Of a stretch of DNA of 45,717 nt, positions 9,009-18,110 are shown piece after piece (positions within the stretch are counted from its first letter, which is position 1; every line of letters begins with the position of its first letter). Position numbers and translations under genes: made by a program. The notes under the pieces are model-generated. The model saw nothing but the letters and a program-made list of their open reading frames with translations. It ran no database searches and had not been told where the DNA came from. This stretch comes from JAGLCW01 sp964427915. Its GTDB lineage: Bacteria > Caldisericota > Caldisericia > UBA6126. The DNA is taken from contig CAYRWA010000074.1 in the NCBI GenBank assembly GCA_964427915.1, forward strand, positions 1 to 45,717, written 5' to 3'.

Positions 9009-9055
9009 ATTTCTCCAGAGCCAGCCATAGGTGCCGACCACCACCTTGGAGAAAT
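9009..9055 (-). promoter_or_regulatory. Structured rpsB leader (candidate r-protein autoregulatory element)
   Basis: In the 5' leader of rpsB a perfect 9-bp stem pairs 9047-9055 (5' arm in the RNA) with 9009-9017. A second 5-bp stem (9042-9046 with 9029-9033) stacks directly on it, leaving an 11-nt one-sided bulge rich in GGCUGGCUC. The structure ends 14 nt before the AGGAGG ribosome binding site. Leaders of rpsB are known S2-binding regulatory sites in other bacteria; that this one works that way is inference. Confidence 0.5.
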
Positions 9056-9078
9056 GTGCGTAGTTTTAGTTCGAAATC

Positions 9079-9106
9079 ATTGTAAAGAAAAACTCATAGA
9101 AATCAA
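9079..9106 (-). promoter_or_regulatory. Probable promoter of the rpsB-dxr operon
   Basis: On the minus strand, TTGATT (9106-9101) and TACAAT (9084-9079) are separated by 16 bp. This places the transcript start a few bases downstream, just before the rpsB leader hairpin. Confidence 0.6.
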
Positions 9107-9129
9107 GAAAAAGCAAAAAGTGAGTTTTT
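9088..9129 (-). terminator. Possible terminator after the PrcB-like gene
   Basis: The arms AAAAACTCA (9088-9096) and TGAGTTTTT (9121-9129) form a 9-bp stem with a 24-nt loop at the stop codon of the 9128-9607 gene. In the minus direction the second arm ends in a T-run. It overlaps the rpsB promoter, so the assignment is tentative. Confidence 0.4.
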
Positions 9130-9607
9130 AACAATCTTCAATAACAGATTGAATTTCCCACCGGATAGGTTTGTTTGTAATGTCCATCGAAACATACGCT
9201 GTAGGGTATGTGATGACTTGCATGGTAATACAATCTTTTCCGGGTTCGATTGCCTTGGCGTATATTACAACTTCATTAGCATGCTCTTCTACTTTTTCAA
9301 CTTGAAGAGAATATCCACTGTTAGGTCTCATGCCCAAGTTATAGCCAGCAATCATTTTCTGATCGAAATCAACAAAACACTCTGTATCAGAACAGTACTG
9401 GTTCCACTCTTCAATATCCGTGATCAATACCTCCGTGGGTTCATCAAAGAAATCATTTTGCGAAATTTCAATCACTTCATAGTCAAATGTGTTACTCATT
9501 TGTTGACCATCATCTGAACTCTTCTCTCCTCTAAAAATTATAACAACGGCTAAGATAGCAACAATACAAAGAACAATCCAGAACCACATTTTGCTGTTAC
9601 TTTTCAT
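9128..9607 (-). CDS. Membrane-anchored PrcB C-terminal-domain-like protein
   Basis: Protein of 159 residues with a single N-terminal hydrophobic segment (about residues 7-26), so probably anchored in the membrane facing outward. The C-terminal half, from MIAGYNLGMRPNSGYSLQV through VEEHANEVVIYAKA to ITYPTAYVSMDI, resembles the PrcB C-terminal domain (G-x-R-P-x-G-G-Y pattern), named from a protease complex subunit of Treponema. Function is unknown in most bacteria. It lies 127 nt downstream of the C25 peptidase on the same strand, which makes a link with extracellular proteolysis plausible but not shown. Confidence 0.7.
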   Translation of the reverse strand: MKSNSKMWFWIVLCIVAILAVVIIFRGEKSSDDGQQMSNTFDYEVIEISQNDFFDEPTEVLITDIEEWNQYCSDTECFVDFDQKMIAGYNLGMRPNSGYSLQVEKVEEHANEVVIYAKAIEPGKDCITMQVITYPTAYVSMDITNKPIRWEIQSVIEDC

Positions 9608-9674
9608 AATGCCTCCTACTGTCGGTTGTGTAATTAGATTTCATGAACATATTAATAAGAATCTTAGCAAAAAA

Positions 9675-9719
9675 ACACTTCTTGACAAGCTACCTATCTA
9701 ATGATCTTTCGGGAAGTGT
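9675..9719 (-). terminator. Weak terminator-like hairpin after the C25 peptidase gene
   Basis: GAAGTGT (9713-9719) and ACACTTC (9675-9681) pair over 7 bp across a 31-nt loop. In the minus direction the second arm is followed by a run of seven Ts. The loop is large, so efficiency is doubtful. Confidence 0.4.
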
Positions 9720-9734
9720 GGATCATAAAACTAC

Positions 9735-12700
9735 TTAACGGGAATATGACTGAATCCCTCCATAATAATCAACAACAAGAAAAGAATTCTTGGTTGTTTG
9801 GAAAGACAATGGAAAGCTATTTTCTATTGTATAGCTCCGTGTAAATTTCCCTTGATGGATAAACTGTATCATGTTTTCGTTATGATTTAGCAAGGCTACT
9901 TCTCCTGTATTAAGCAGTATTGCTTTAGAGTATGTATGTGGAATAGAAGATTGTAGTGAATGACAAAATATCAAATCACCGGTGTACGTAAAAGCAAAAA
10001 GTTGATTCCCTTTTGTATCAATAATATAAATATGTTTCTGATCTACGAGAACACGGTTCGAATGCAGTGCATATTTTTCTTTTGTTTTAGATGTTGGGTA
10101 GAATGCACCCCATGTTCTTTTTTCCTTCGTGTTGTAAACTTCAATCAAACTATCTTGGTGAAGCAACAGTATCAAATCCTGAAACACTGCTATAGATTGA
10201 ATTGATTCTAAAGCACGAGAGGATATTTCCATTTTTTGCCAACGGTCTGGGTGAAGTGGATCAATCTTCACCAACAGTATATCATTGAAACTACGGTACA
10301 AAGCATGTATCATGCCGTGATACGAGGAATACGTAAAGTCAATCAATGCGTAATTGGGTGCATAATCGGAGAGAACAATAGACCCTTGCCAGTAAAAGGT
10401 ATCAGAAGAAAACATATCAATAGTATCGCGAAGTGGTTTTTGTTGTTGTACGATTACAGTACCATCGTGAGCTATCCAGCAATCAGAACTAAACAAAGTA
10501 TGGTTGATGTTTGTGTAATACTCTTTTTCTAGAGAAGTTTGAAAAAGATGTTTCTTATTTTCAATGTCGTATATCAAACAAATACCCTTAAATGACAAGG
10601 GATCTCTCTTGTTGTAGGTAGAGAATATTCCTATCAATGTATTTTGATGGATATAAAACTGCTCTGCATCTCCTACTTGATCATTGCGGATAACAAATGA
10701 TTCTTGTAGACGACTTTGGGTTCCTCCATTTAAAGAATGGATAGCGATTTCATAAAAAGTAGCTTTCTCATTCTCGCAATAGAAATAAAGCACTCCTTGG
10801 TTGGATATAAAAAAGGAGTACGGATGTATTGACTTTGTCAATGGAATAGAAGAGGCGAGGGAACCATCCAGGTTATAAGAAAGAATAGAATCATGTTTAT
10901 GCAATACATAAACACGCTCATTGTAGATGTGTAGATCTATTCCCACTTCTTGGGAATGGGGAAATCGGAAAAGCATTCGGCCTGAAAGGATATCAATTAC
11001 AGTAATAAGATTGTTTCGGTCCAATACATAAAGCCGTTGTCCGTGTATCTCAAAGTCCACAACAAAGGAATATTGTTCTATGGGCATTACGAAAGTATCA
11101 AAAAGAGTGCAGGGAATTTCTTGAATTCCAAGAGATTGCCTGTCAGGTCGGAAAACATAAAAAGAGTTTCCCCCGTACAATACAATTGAGTTCTGATGCA
11201 CTCTGAATCTATTTCGGGATGGGCTAGATACCATTTCCTTAAAAACCTTTGGCCCAATCTTCCGAATAAGCTCTTGGGGATACTTATAAAAAGTGAATTC
11301 GGATGGTTTTTGAATAGTTGCCTTGTAAAAACCATGTATAGTAGCAATCCAAATAGAATCATTGTGCAGTTGCACGGCAGTGGGGAATACGGGCTCTTCT
11401 GTTGGAACATTATCGACCCATTTCGATTGAGAGGCAGGAGGTTGTTGGGGACTACATATTTCTTCGTGTTCTTTCTTGTATGAGGGTGTTGGTTGGTTTT
11501 GTTTTAGAATCCATTGATTTCTTGCAAATTGAAAGAAGTCAAGAAAAAATGTATACGAATCATCTAGACTATTAAAGCAATCTGTATTCAAATAACCGGT
11601 AAAGAGAATCCTATTTTTGTATTCAATCAAGGCATATTCATTATCTCTACTAGCTCCCATCAAAATAGCACCTGGCAGAAGCTGAATATCGCTCCATAAG
11701 GATTTCAAAGAAACCAATGCATACGGGGTACTCAGTCGATATTCACTGCGAAATCTCTCCAGCCAACGATTGTCCTGAATACGCAATTTGTCTTCATTGT
11801 CCATGGTTTGAACAATGCCTAATTTTTCACTATCATGAATTCCAAAATAATTTTGCAATAGCATATTTAACTGGGGGCTACTCTGAGAATATCCAAAGGG
11901 AATCATGCCACATACAAGCCCTCCTTTTTGCTCAAACTCAACAAGACGGTACATCAATTCCGATTGATTTTGATAAAGTTGTGGTTGAGAGAATAGCATC
12001 AAAATGTCAAAATGGAGTCTATCAAATGTGGTAAGACCATGATCATCGAGTGCAAATGGAACAGCTTGAAGTTCAATATTGAGCAATCTTCGAGAAAGGT
12101 CTTTGTTGATATCTTCTATCATTAATTGTTGCTGTATGTTGTCTCTTTCATTTTTATTATTGGGACACAAAATACCAATTCTTGTGATAGGTTGACTCGT
12201 TATATGCAATAATTGAAGATGAGATACGGATTGATTTGCACTACCAACCGATAACTCAACTTGTTTTTCTCCTTCTTCGGTAGGCACATAAGAGAAAAAT
12301 GCATGGTGCTCTCCATACGGGGGAATAGTTTCCAATACAGTGCTATATATTGTTTGGTTCTTTTCGGTGAAAGAAATACGTACGTTTTCCTCTTCAGAAA
12401 AACCATCGTTTCGGATCTGAAAAGTATATTCTTTTCGTTCTCCCTTTGAAAGCAATTGTAAGTCAAAGGAAGGGATAAGTACAAGATCGTGTTCTTTTTT
12501 CCCTTGGATGTATAATCTTTTTTCTTGGCCATTTTCTAGTTCGAAACGAACAATAAAGTTTCCCTTACCTGGGAGTGGTATGTTCATATGATAATAATGA
12601 GAACTTTGCTCTCTACGAAGAGTCGGGGAAACAACTTGGTCTACAATCAGCTTATTTTTGTCCTCATGAAAAAGAAAAAGACGGATATAAGGAGATGGTG

Positions 12701-14666
12701 ATGTTACATCAATGATTATGTCGTCGTGTACTGAAAACGCGGGTATTGTTTCAAAGTCTTTGCATACTTGGTTGCTCTTTTCGATCACAACCTCAAGATG
12801 AGAATGTACTTTTTGAAAGAACGGATTTGGAGTAGTAGGATCTCCTAGAAAGGTAAATCCGAAAAGAGTTTTCAAAAAGGGTTCATTAAGTTCAATGTAA
12901 TCCACCATCGAATAAGTTTGAAATGCACCCATAGTAGCAAGTCCAAAAGTTTCAGAATGGGGCAATTCTTCCAGAAAATATTGAATCATTGCTTCTCCGT
13001 AAAAAACGTTGCGCACAGTAGGAGATCCATTTTCTTTTCGAAAATCCCATCCGCACCAACAATCTCGAGTGCTTCCAAAATAGCTAGTGAAACCACTCTT
13101 GGAAAACAGCAGAGAAGCTCCAAAGGAAAGTTCTTTTTTATGCCCCACCAATTGTTGATCAAACGAAGCATTTCCACATCCCTCGCTAATCATAAGTCCA
13201 TGATTGTGTCCTGTATTCCATTGTGAAAGATCGTGGGAAGTAATATCTCCTTGGTCAAGGAGCAACCGAGAACCATCACCATGACCAAAAGCCCATACTA
13301 AGGGGAATGAATTATCTTGTAACTGTTGTCTTAACTCTGTAGCAGTACAATTTTCCGTGGTGGCGAATTGCTTCTCAATATCATAAGAAGGCACTCTATG
13401 TTGATTGACATGATGAGCTTGAACAAGTTCAGCAAAATAAGGGTCCTTACGAAATGGGTCACCACCAGATAACAATATGGGCAAAGAAGAAAGACGAAGT
13501 GACTCTTCTTGATTTTCGATCATATTGTGTACCATTTGTAAAGCTTCAGATTCATTATTGCAAGGTATTCTGCCAATGGCAATTAAAGGTTGTATCGAAA
13601 CACTTTCAGAAGCAAAGTGAGAGTAATACAAATCTGTTGGAATCCATTTTTCATAGTCTGTTTCAGAATCTGGACAAAAAATATAATACGAAGGAGGTAT
13701 ATGGACGGCATCACCTAATAAGGTTACATAGTGGATACTGTTTTCTTGATTCATATAGTGATCATAGATACAATCGCGAATCTGATATGCCAGAGTAGCA
13801 TCATACAATTGCAAATACGCTGGGTGGCTATCCTCGTAGCCTTGCAAAGGTTCTTGGATTAGTGGTGGAAATTCTGGACGAGAAGAAATAGTGGATGTAA
13901 AAACAACGTCAGATTGAACACCATTATTGTATTGATGTTCTTTTAATTCCAGCGCGGCTACCCGAAAAGAATCGGGAGCAATAATCAGCCCTCTAGAAGT
14001 TTCATTAGAAGAGGCTAGGTTGTTTACAGATTGCTGGCTACTTTTTGGCGAAAAGTACACTTGAAACGTCATTTCTTTAATAAATTCAGCCCTTTGAGCA
14101 CTACGATATATGATTGGATACAAATGTATTTGAATACAATCATCGGTTGGGTTTTGATCTAGAATTCTATATTCTTGGGGTGGAAAAGAGAAAGTATGGT
14201 CGTTCTCCATAGAGGGTTTAGAAAAAGCAACCAGATCTACTCCCTGAAAATTGGCATTCTGGTGATCAATCGACATAATATACGGCTCATTAGAACACTG
14301 CCAAGAACCTTTTTCCAATGCAATATTTTCTGACTCAATCGAAACTAGCTCTAGGGAACGTAACTGATAGTTTTCTTCTATAGTAATACTTTCTTGTTGA
14401 TACCACAACAAAGGTTTACCTGGGATCGCTATAGTATCAAAATCTTGCATCTGAATGATAGATTGATTGTTAGTTTGTTGAGAAATTGTTAAACTAGTGA
14501 GATCCATGGTAAAAGTAATTGTTTCTATCTTGTCATCAGTTAGACTGGGAAAAAAAGAATAGGAGTTGGAAGAAAAGGAACTAAAAAAAGAAAAAGCAGG
14601 AGTCCATGTATGAAAAATCATGCATAATACTAATAAAAGTGAAACAATGACTCGCTGTTTTTGCAT
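9735..14666 (-). CDS. Secreted C25 (gingipain-family) cysteine peptidase with C-terminal beta-propeller
   Basis: Very large exported protein of 1643 residues. A signal peptide occupies about residues 1-26. The peptidase domain spans roughly 225-615 and shows C25 landmarks in order: LIIAP (227), LLGD (316), TDLYYS (344), IGRIP (364), the catalytic His in FGHGDGSR (His462), the catalytic Cys in ISEGCGNAS (Cys497), and LGDP (607). After it come an immunoglobulin or CARDB-like part (about 740-830), a domain with a DILMLFSQ strand and a GGLVCGMIPFG turn resembling a flavodoxin or ThuA-like fold (about 840-1010), and a beta-propeller region with many Y-V-L-D/H strands (about 1130-1643). No type IX secretion C-terminal domain is apparent. 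Substrate specificity cannot be read from sequence. Confidence 0.85.
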   Translation of the reverse strand: MQKQRVIVSLLLVLCMIFHTWTPAFSFFSSFSSNSYSFFPSLTDDKIETITFTMDLTSLTISQQTNNQSIIQMQDFDTIAIPGKPLLWYQQESITIEENYQLRSLELVSIESENIALEKGSWQCSNEPYIMSIDHQNANFQGVDLVAFSKPSMENDHTFSFPPQEYRILDQNPTDDCIQIHLYPIIYRSAQRAEFIKEMTFQVYFSPKSSQQSVNNLASSNETSRGLIIAPDSFRVAALELKEHQYNNGVQSDVVFTSTISSRPEFPPLIQEPLQGYEDSHPAYLQLYDATLAYQIRDCIYDHYMNQENSIHYVTLLGDAVHIPPSYYIFCPDSETDYEKWIPTDLYYSHFASESVSIQPLIAIGRIPCNNESEALQMVHNMIENQEESLRLSSLPILLSGGDPFRKDPYFAELVQAHHVNQHRVPSYDIEKQFATTENCTATELRQQLQDNSFPLVWAFGHGDGSRLLLDQGDITSHDLSQWNTGHNHGLMISEGCGNASFDQQLVGHKKELSFGASLLFSKSGFTSYFGSTRDCWCGWDFRKENGSPTVRNVFYGEAMIQYFLEELPHSETFGLATMGAFQTYSMVDYIELNEPFLKTLFGFTFLGDPTTPNPFFQKVHSHLEVVIEKSNQVCKDFETIPAFSVHDDIIIDVTSPSPYIRLFLFHEDKNKLIVDQVVSPTLRREQSSHYYHMNIPLPGKGNFIVRFELENGQEKRLYIQGKKEHDLVLIPSFDLQLLSKGERKEYTFQIRNDGFSEEENVRISFTEKNQTIYSTVLETIPPYGEHHAFFSYVPTEEGEKQVELSVGSANQSVSHLQLLHITSQPITRIGILCPNNKNERDNIQQQLMIEDINKDLSRRLLNIELQAVPFALDDHGLTTFDRLHFDILMLFSQPQLYQNQSELMYRLVEFEQKGGLVCGMIPFGYSQSSPQLNMLLQNYFGIHDSEKLGIVQTMDNEDKLRIQDNRWLERFRSEYRLSTPYALVSLKSLWSDIQLLPGAILMGASRDNEYALIEYKNRILFTGYLNTDCFNSLDDSYTFFLDFFQFARNQWILKQNQPTPSYKKEHEEICSPQQPPASQSKWVDNVPTEEPVFPTAVQLHNDSIWIATIHGFYKATIQKPSEFTFYKYPQELIRKIGPKVFKEMVSSPSRNRFRVHQNSIVLYGGNSFYVFRPDRQSLGIQEIPCTLFDTFVMPIEQYSFVVDFEIHGQRLYVLDRNNLITVIDILSGRMLFRFPHSQEVGIDLHIYNERVYVLHKHDSILSYNLDGSLASSIPLTKSIHPYSFFISNQGVLYFYCENEKATFYEIAIHSLNGGTQSRLQESFVIRNDQVGDAEQFYIHQNTLIGIFSTYNKRDPLSFKGICLIYDIENKKHLFQTSLEKEYYTNINHTLFSSDCWIAHDGTVIVQQQKPLRDTIDMFSSDTFYWQGSIVLSDYAPNYALIDFTYSSYHGMIHALYRSFNDILLVKIDPLHPDRWQKMEISSRALESIQSIAVFQDLILLLHQDSLIEVYNTKEKRTWGAFYPTSKTKEKYALHSNRVLVDQKHIYIIDTKGNQLFAFTYTGDLIFCHSLQSSIPHTYSKAILLNTGEVALLNHNENMIQFIHQGKFTRSYTIENSFPLSFQTTKNSFLVVDYYGGIQSYSR

Positions 14667-14675
14667 TTTCTATTG

Positions 14676-14695
14676 CCTCCTATACTATTATTATA
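14676..14695 (-). promoter_or_regulatory. Probable -10 element and ribosome binding site of the C25 peptidase gene
   Basis: On the minus strand a perfect TATAAT (14695-14690) precedes GGAGG (14680-14676), which is 9 nt from the ATG. No good -35 was found at standard spacing. Confidence 0.4.
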
Positions 14696-14726
14696 CAATG
14701 GAAGCAAAACAATTCCTAGAGAACTC

Positions 14727-15308
14727 TTATTTTGATTTTCGTAATCTTCGAAGTCTCTCGATTCGTCGCATTGGATTTTTGGGAGAAAAGATTCCTTTGT
14801 TTGAGGATTTGATTTCATGAACCAGATAGAAAGCTTTTGGATCAAAACTAAGAATACATTTTTTTATGCTGTGCAAAGCAGATCGATCTACTACAGAATA
14901 CAATATTTGCACGCCGCCCTTTACTCCCTCGGCCCTAACTTTCGTGACTCCAATATTGTCAACCTCAAAACGTTTAATTAAAGGAGCTACATCTAGGGGA
15001 GAAATAACTTGAACCAATACTTTCCCAAAAGCAAGCTTTTCTTCAATAATCATTCCTATCAAAGTACCCATAGAAAACCCACCAGCATAAGCAATATAAC
15101 AAACAGGATTGGATAAATTTTGCATAATCTGTGTCATAGCCAACAACCATATTAGAATTTCGAAAAAAGCCATCAGCGTTGTCCAGCCCTTAATACCCTT
15201 TGAGAGAAAAAGAATGCGAATGGTAGCAATACTAACATCTACTACACGTGCAAAAAAGATTAAAAGAGGTAGCAATACCCAAGCAAACCAATCTATATTA
15301 CTAAGCAT
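14727..15308 (-). CDS. UPF0316-family membrane protein (DUF5698/DUF2179)
   Basis: Protein of 193 residues with three hydrophobic segments in the first 115 residues (VLLPLLIFFARVVDVSIATIR is characteristic) and a soluble C-terminal DUF2179 domain. The latter includes FGKVLVQVISPLDVAPLIKRF, GVTKVRAEGVKGGVQILYSVVDR and a DPKAFYLVHEI strand. This matches the UPF0316 family, whose biochemical role is unknown; DUF2179 domains resemble ligand-binding PII-like folds. The C-terminus is strongly basic. It lies 60 nt upstream of the C25 peptidase gene and divergent from the PHP gene. Confidence 0.85.
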   Translation of the reverse strand: MLSNIDWFAWVLLPLLIFFARVVDVSIATIRILFLSKGIKGWTTLMAFFEILIWLLAMTQIMQNLSNPVCYIAYAGGFSMGTLIGMIIEEKLAFGKVLVQVISPLDVAPLIKRFEVDNIGVTKVRAEGVKGGVQILYSVVDRSALHSIKKCILSFDPKAFYLVHEIKSSNKGIFSPKNPMRRIERLRRLRKSK

Positions 15309-15387
15309 AAAACTTCCTATATGTTAAAATGAAATACTACTTCAAATCTTAACACAAAAAATACAATTCTTGTAGTACAATGAAGAA

Positions 15388-16170
15388 ATGAATAGTATAG
15401 ATTTACACATACACTCAACCTGGTCTTCTGATAGTATTTTGCCAATGCAAAAAGCCATCGATACTGCCGTCACTTTAAAGGTTTCTAGTATGGCCTTCAC
15501 AGATCATCTAGACATAGGTCATCCAGATTGCTTTAGCCCCCTGTTAAATATACCCCTATATCTGGATCAAATAGAATCTTTTCAAAAGAAATCAAGCATC
15601 ACCATTCTTAAGGGAATTGAAGCTGGTATCACTAAATCCAATATCCGAGATACGCAGTCTATTCTTGATCAATTCTCGTTTGACTATGTTATAGCATCCT
15701 GTCATGGCAACGATGAAGTAGAGTTTTTTAGCAAAAAAGCACAAGACTTGTATGGCACAGATTTATTGAAGGTCTATTTAGATCATATCCTTTTTATCGT
15801 TCATTCTCTTCCTACTTTTCATTCATTAGCTCACATAGATTACTTAATGCGGTATCACGAAATCTCTCTTGAAGAATTCTTACAATATGAATCAACCATC
15901 GATAGAATTCTTCGAGTTCTCATTGATCGAAACAAAGCTTTGGAGATAAACACAAAAAATATGGGTTCAGAAAAATGCAAAGCGATGTATTCATTTCTTC
16001 TACAAAGATTTCAACAAATGGGAGGAAAATGGATTGTCTTTGGAAGCGATGCGCATCAAGCAAAAGATATTGGGAAACTATATCATGATGCAAGGAAGAT
16101 GATCAACCAAGCGGGTTTTTCTGCCTTCGCGATTCCTACACACAATAGTTGGACACTACATTCAGATTAA
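15388..16170 (+). CDS. PHP-domain phosphoesterase, histidinol-phosphatase-like
   Basis: Protein of 260 residues with the PHP metal-binding motifs: DLHIHSTWSSD at residues 5-15 (HxH), FTDHLDIGH at about 38, a GIEAGI Glu motif near 77, ASCHGND near 104, LAHIDYLMRY near 142, and the closing FGSDAHQAKDIG near 218. This fits the HisJ-type histidinol phosphatase subgroup or a related phosphoesterase; no histidine-pathway genes are nearby, so the substrate is uncertain. A TACAAT box lies at 15376-15381, only 6 nt before the ATG, so the mRNA could be nearly leaderless if that is the true -10. It converges with the lipid kinase gene with 8 nt between stops. Confidence 0.85.
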   Translation: MNSIDLHIHSTWSSDSILPMQKAIDTAVTLKVSSMAFTDHLDIGHPDCFSPLLNIPLYLDQIESFQKKSSITILKGIEAGITKSNIRDTQSILDQFSFDYVIASCHGNDEVEFFSKKAQDLYGTDLLKVYLDHILFIVHSLPTFHSLAHIDYLMRYHEISLEEFLQYESTIDRILRVLIDRNKALEINTKNMGSEKCKAMYSFLLQRFQQMGGKWIVFGSDAHQAKDIGKLYHDARKMINQAGFSAFAIPTHNSWTLHSD

Positions 16171-16178
16171 TTCAAACT

Positions 16179-17042
16179 TCAAGGAAGAATCATTCGAATT
16201 GTTGAATCGGAAACAAAATAAGTAGCAGGTGCTTGGGTTCGATATTCTCCATCGGCATAAATGTTTTCCTCTCCTTCAATATGGATCTTCTTTGCTTTAG
16301 TATAATACACCTCTGGTAACGATATGTGTTTTCCTGTCACCAATAAAGGGAGTTTGCTTAGCAGTCGGAAACGATTTACATCCCGAATTAAACAAACGTC
16401 TAGGTATGTGTCACTTCTATGTGCCTTAGGAGTTATCCTCATACCTCCTCCATATCGATCTCCATGACCAACGGCCATTAACAAATATGTTCCTTTGATC
16501 CATTGATTGTCTAGACAAATTCTCATTTCGGGAGCTTTGTAGACAAAACATGACAAAAAAACAGCCAAAAGATAGACAATTTTCGTCCCCTTTAAAAATG
16601 AGGGAAAATTGTTTGCAATCTTATTGACATATGAATCAAAACCACAGGAAGCAACACCGACAAATGGTTTATTGTTTACCTGAGCAATAGGAACAAGTTT
16701 TGAAGTGCCATGAAAAAGAATGTCAGTAGCATTTTTAGGTGTTATTCCAAAAGATGATGCTATGTCATTACCAGTTCCACTGGGAAAAAGAAAAACAGAG
16801 GCAGATGATTGAATCTGCCCCTGTACTATTTCGTTAAAGGTCCCATCTCCTCCAAAACAAACAACAACATCGCTTGAATGTTGATATTTTGCTGCAATAT
16901 CAACCCCGTGACCAGGGTATCGAGTAAAAACAACTCGATAGGGCAGCTTTTGATCAGAAAGAACAGCTAGAAGATGGGGTAAAAGTTTTTTGTAGCCACC
17001 TTTTCCTGCAACGGGATTCACTATGCAGGTATACTGACGCAT
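16179..17042 (-). CDS. Diacylglycerol kinase-family lipid kinase (YegS/DgkB-like)
   Basis: Protein of 287 residues. The N-terminal catalytic domain has IVNPVAGKGGYKKLLP at 7-22, the nucleotide-binding CFGGDGTFNEIVQG near 83-96 and the PSGTGNDIASSFGI motif near 108. The C-terminal half has the usual beta-sandwich with DGEYR near the end. Members phosphorylate diacylglycerol or other lipids with ATP at the membrane surface. The exact lipid is not deducible. It starts 5 nt after the cyclophilin stop, as the last gene of the osmC-cyclophilin-kinase operon. Confidence 0.9.
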   Translation of the reverse strand: MRQYTCIVNPVAGKGGYKKLLPHLLAVLSDQKLPYRVVFTRYPGHGVDIAAKYQHSSDVVVCFGGDGTFNEIVQGQIQSSASVFLFPSGTGNDIASSFGITPKNATDILFHGTSKLVPIAQVNNKPFVGVASCGFDSYVNKIANNFPSFLKGTKIVYLLAVFLSCFVYKAPEMRICLDNQWIKGTYLLMAVGHGDRYGGGMRITPKAHRSDTYLDVCLIRDVNRFRLLSKLPLLVTGKHISLPEVYYTKAKKIHIEGEENIYADGEYRTQAPATYFVSDSTIRMILP

Positions 17043-17047
17043 CTTTC

Positions 17048-18103
17048 CTATTTAATATACGCTTTGGTAATAATGATATCCTCTGTAGGTTTATCCATAT
17101 CATCTCTTGGAGCATTCTGAATTTGAAGAGCAATATCCATGCCATCAATGCATTCTCCAAATACAGTGTGTTTTCCATCCAACCATTTACAACCATCATA
17201 TTTGGTTACAATAAATATTTGAGATGAGTTTGTATTAGGTCCGGCATTTGCCATTGCCACCATGCCATAGTTTACTGGCAAGGAGGGTAAGGTGTAATCG
17301 TATTGGTAGCCTTGACGGGTATTTTCATCAATCAAGTTGTTTGTTAGGCCAAGAATTTCCGGGTTGATCTCATCTTCAAACATTGGCACATCTGGCTTGG
17401 GGGAACCATCAGCAGTCGTTCCTCCAAATTGGATCATGAACTGGGGTATCACGCGATGGAAAATAATACCATCATAAAAACCCGACTCAACAAGATCCAG
17501 AAAAACACTAGCAGTTTTCGGTGCTACCGTTGGATAAATAGCTAACTCCATGTTTCCTGCTGTTGTTTCTAATACAACAATCTGTCGTTCTTTTTTTGCT
17601 TCTTCTTGCTTCATGGATAACTTCCCCTTATCAATCTCAGTTTCTTGTTTTTCTTCTCTTAATTCAGACTCTTCTTTGTTTTTTTCCTGAACTGTTTTAG
17701 CATATTCGCTGGCTTTTTTTTGAAGATCATTTAGGTCGCTTTGTGTAGCCTTTTTCAATTGTACAGATTGGTCTTCTTTGTATTCTGGCCACATCTCAAG
17801 CTGATCATCTTGAAAAGAGTATCCAAAATTGACAGCTACATTGCCTTCGGCAGTAAGATTAAGCCTACCTTGATGAGGTATCTCCCATTGCCCTTTCATT
17901 TCTTGCGTTTGTAGAGAGTCAAAAATACGGAAAGCCCCGCCCTCTTCGAATTCAAAGTTTCCTACATCTGGTGTCACTTCTAGCCAGACACCAATCAACG
18001 AATCGCGGTCCGCTTCTACGCCACTCTTTTTGGCAGAATCACAACCCGCAATGACACTAACACTAAAAAGTAGAAGGAAAGTAAATACAAGTAATTTCTT
18101 CAT
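17048..18103 (-). CDS. Cyclophilin-type peptidyl-prolyl isomerase lipoprotein
   Basis: A start at 18103 gives 351 residues and a clean lipoprotein signal (MKKLLVFTFLLLFSVSVIAGC); AGGAG stands just upstream, whereas earlier in-frame starts would run into osmC. The mature protein has a small N-terminal part with GVWLEVTPDVGNFEFEEGG, similar to lipocalin-like or DUF-type sensor modules. A charged, probably coiled-coil linker rich in Glu and Lys follows (about 115-175). The cyclophilin domain then runs to the end, with FHRVIPQFMIQFGG (catalytic Arg and Phe), MANAGPNTNSSQIFIV and WLDGKHTVFGE all intact. It likely assists folding of exported proteins at the cell surface or in the periplasm. Seven bases separate it from osmC. 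Confidence 0.9.
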   Translation of the reverse strand: MKKLLVFTFLLLFSVSVIAGCDSAKKSGVEADRDSLIGVWLEVTPDVGNFEFEEGGAFRIFDSLQTQEMKGQWEIPHQGRLNLTAEGNVAVNFGYSFQDDQLEMWPEYKEDQSVQLKKATQSDLNDLQKKASEYAKTVQEKNKEESELREEKQETEIDKGKLSMKQEEAKKERQIVVLETTAGNMELAIYPTVAPKTASVFLDLVESGFYDGIIFHRVIPQFMIQFGGTTADGSPKPDVPMFEDEINPEILGLTNNLIDENTRQGYQYDYTLPSLPVNYGMVAMANAGPNTNSSQIFIVTKYDGCKWLDGKHTVFGECIDGMDIALQIQNAPRDDMDKPTEDIIITKAYIK

Positions 18104-18110
18104 AATTCTC

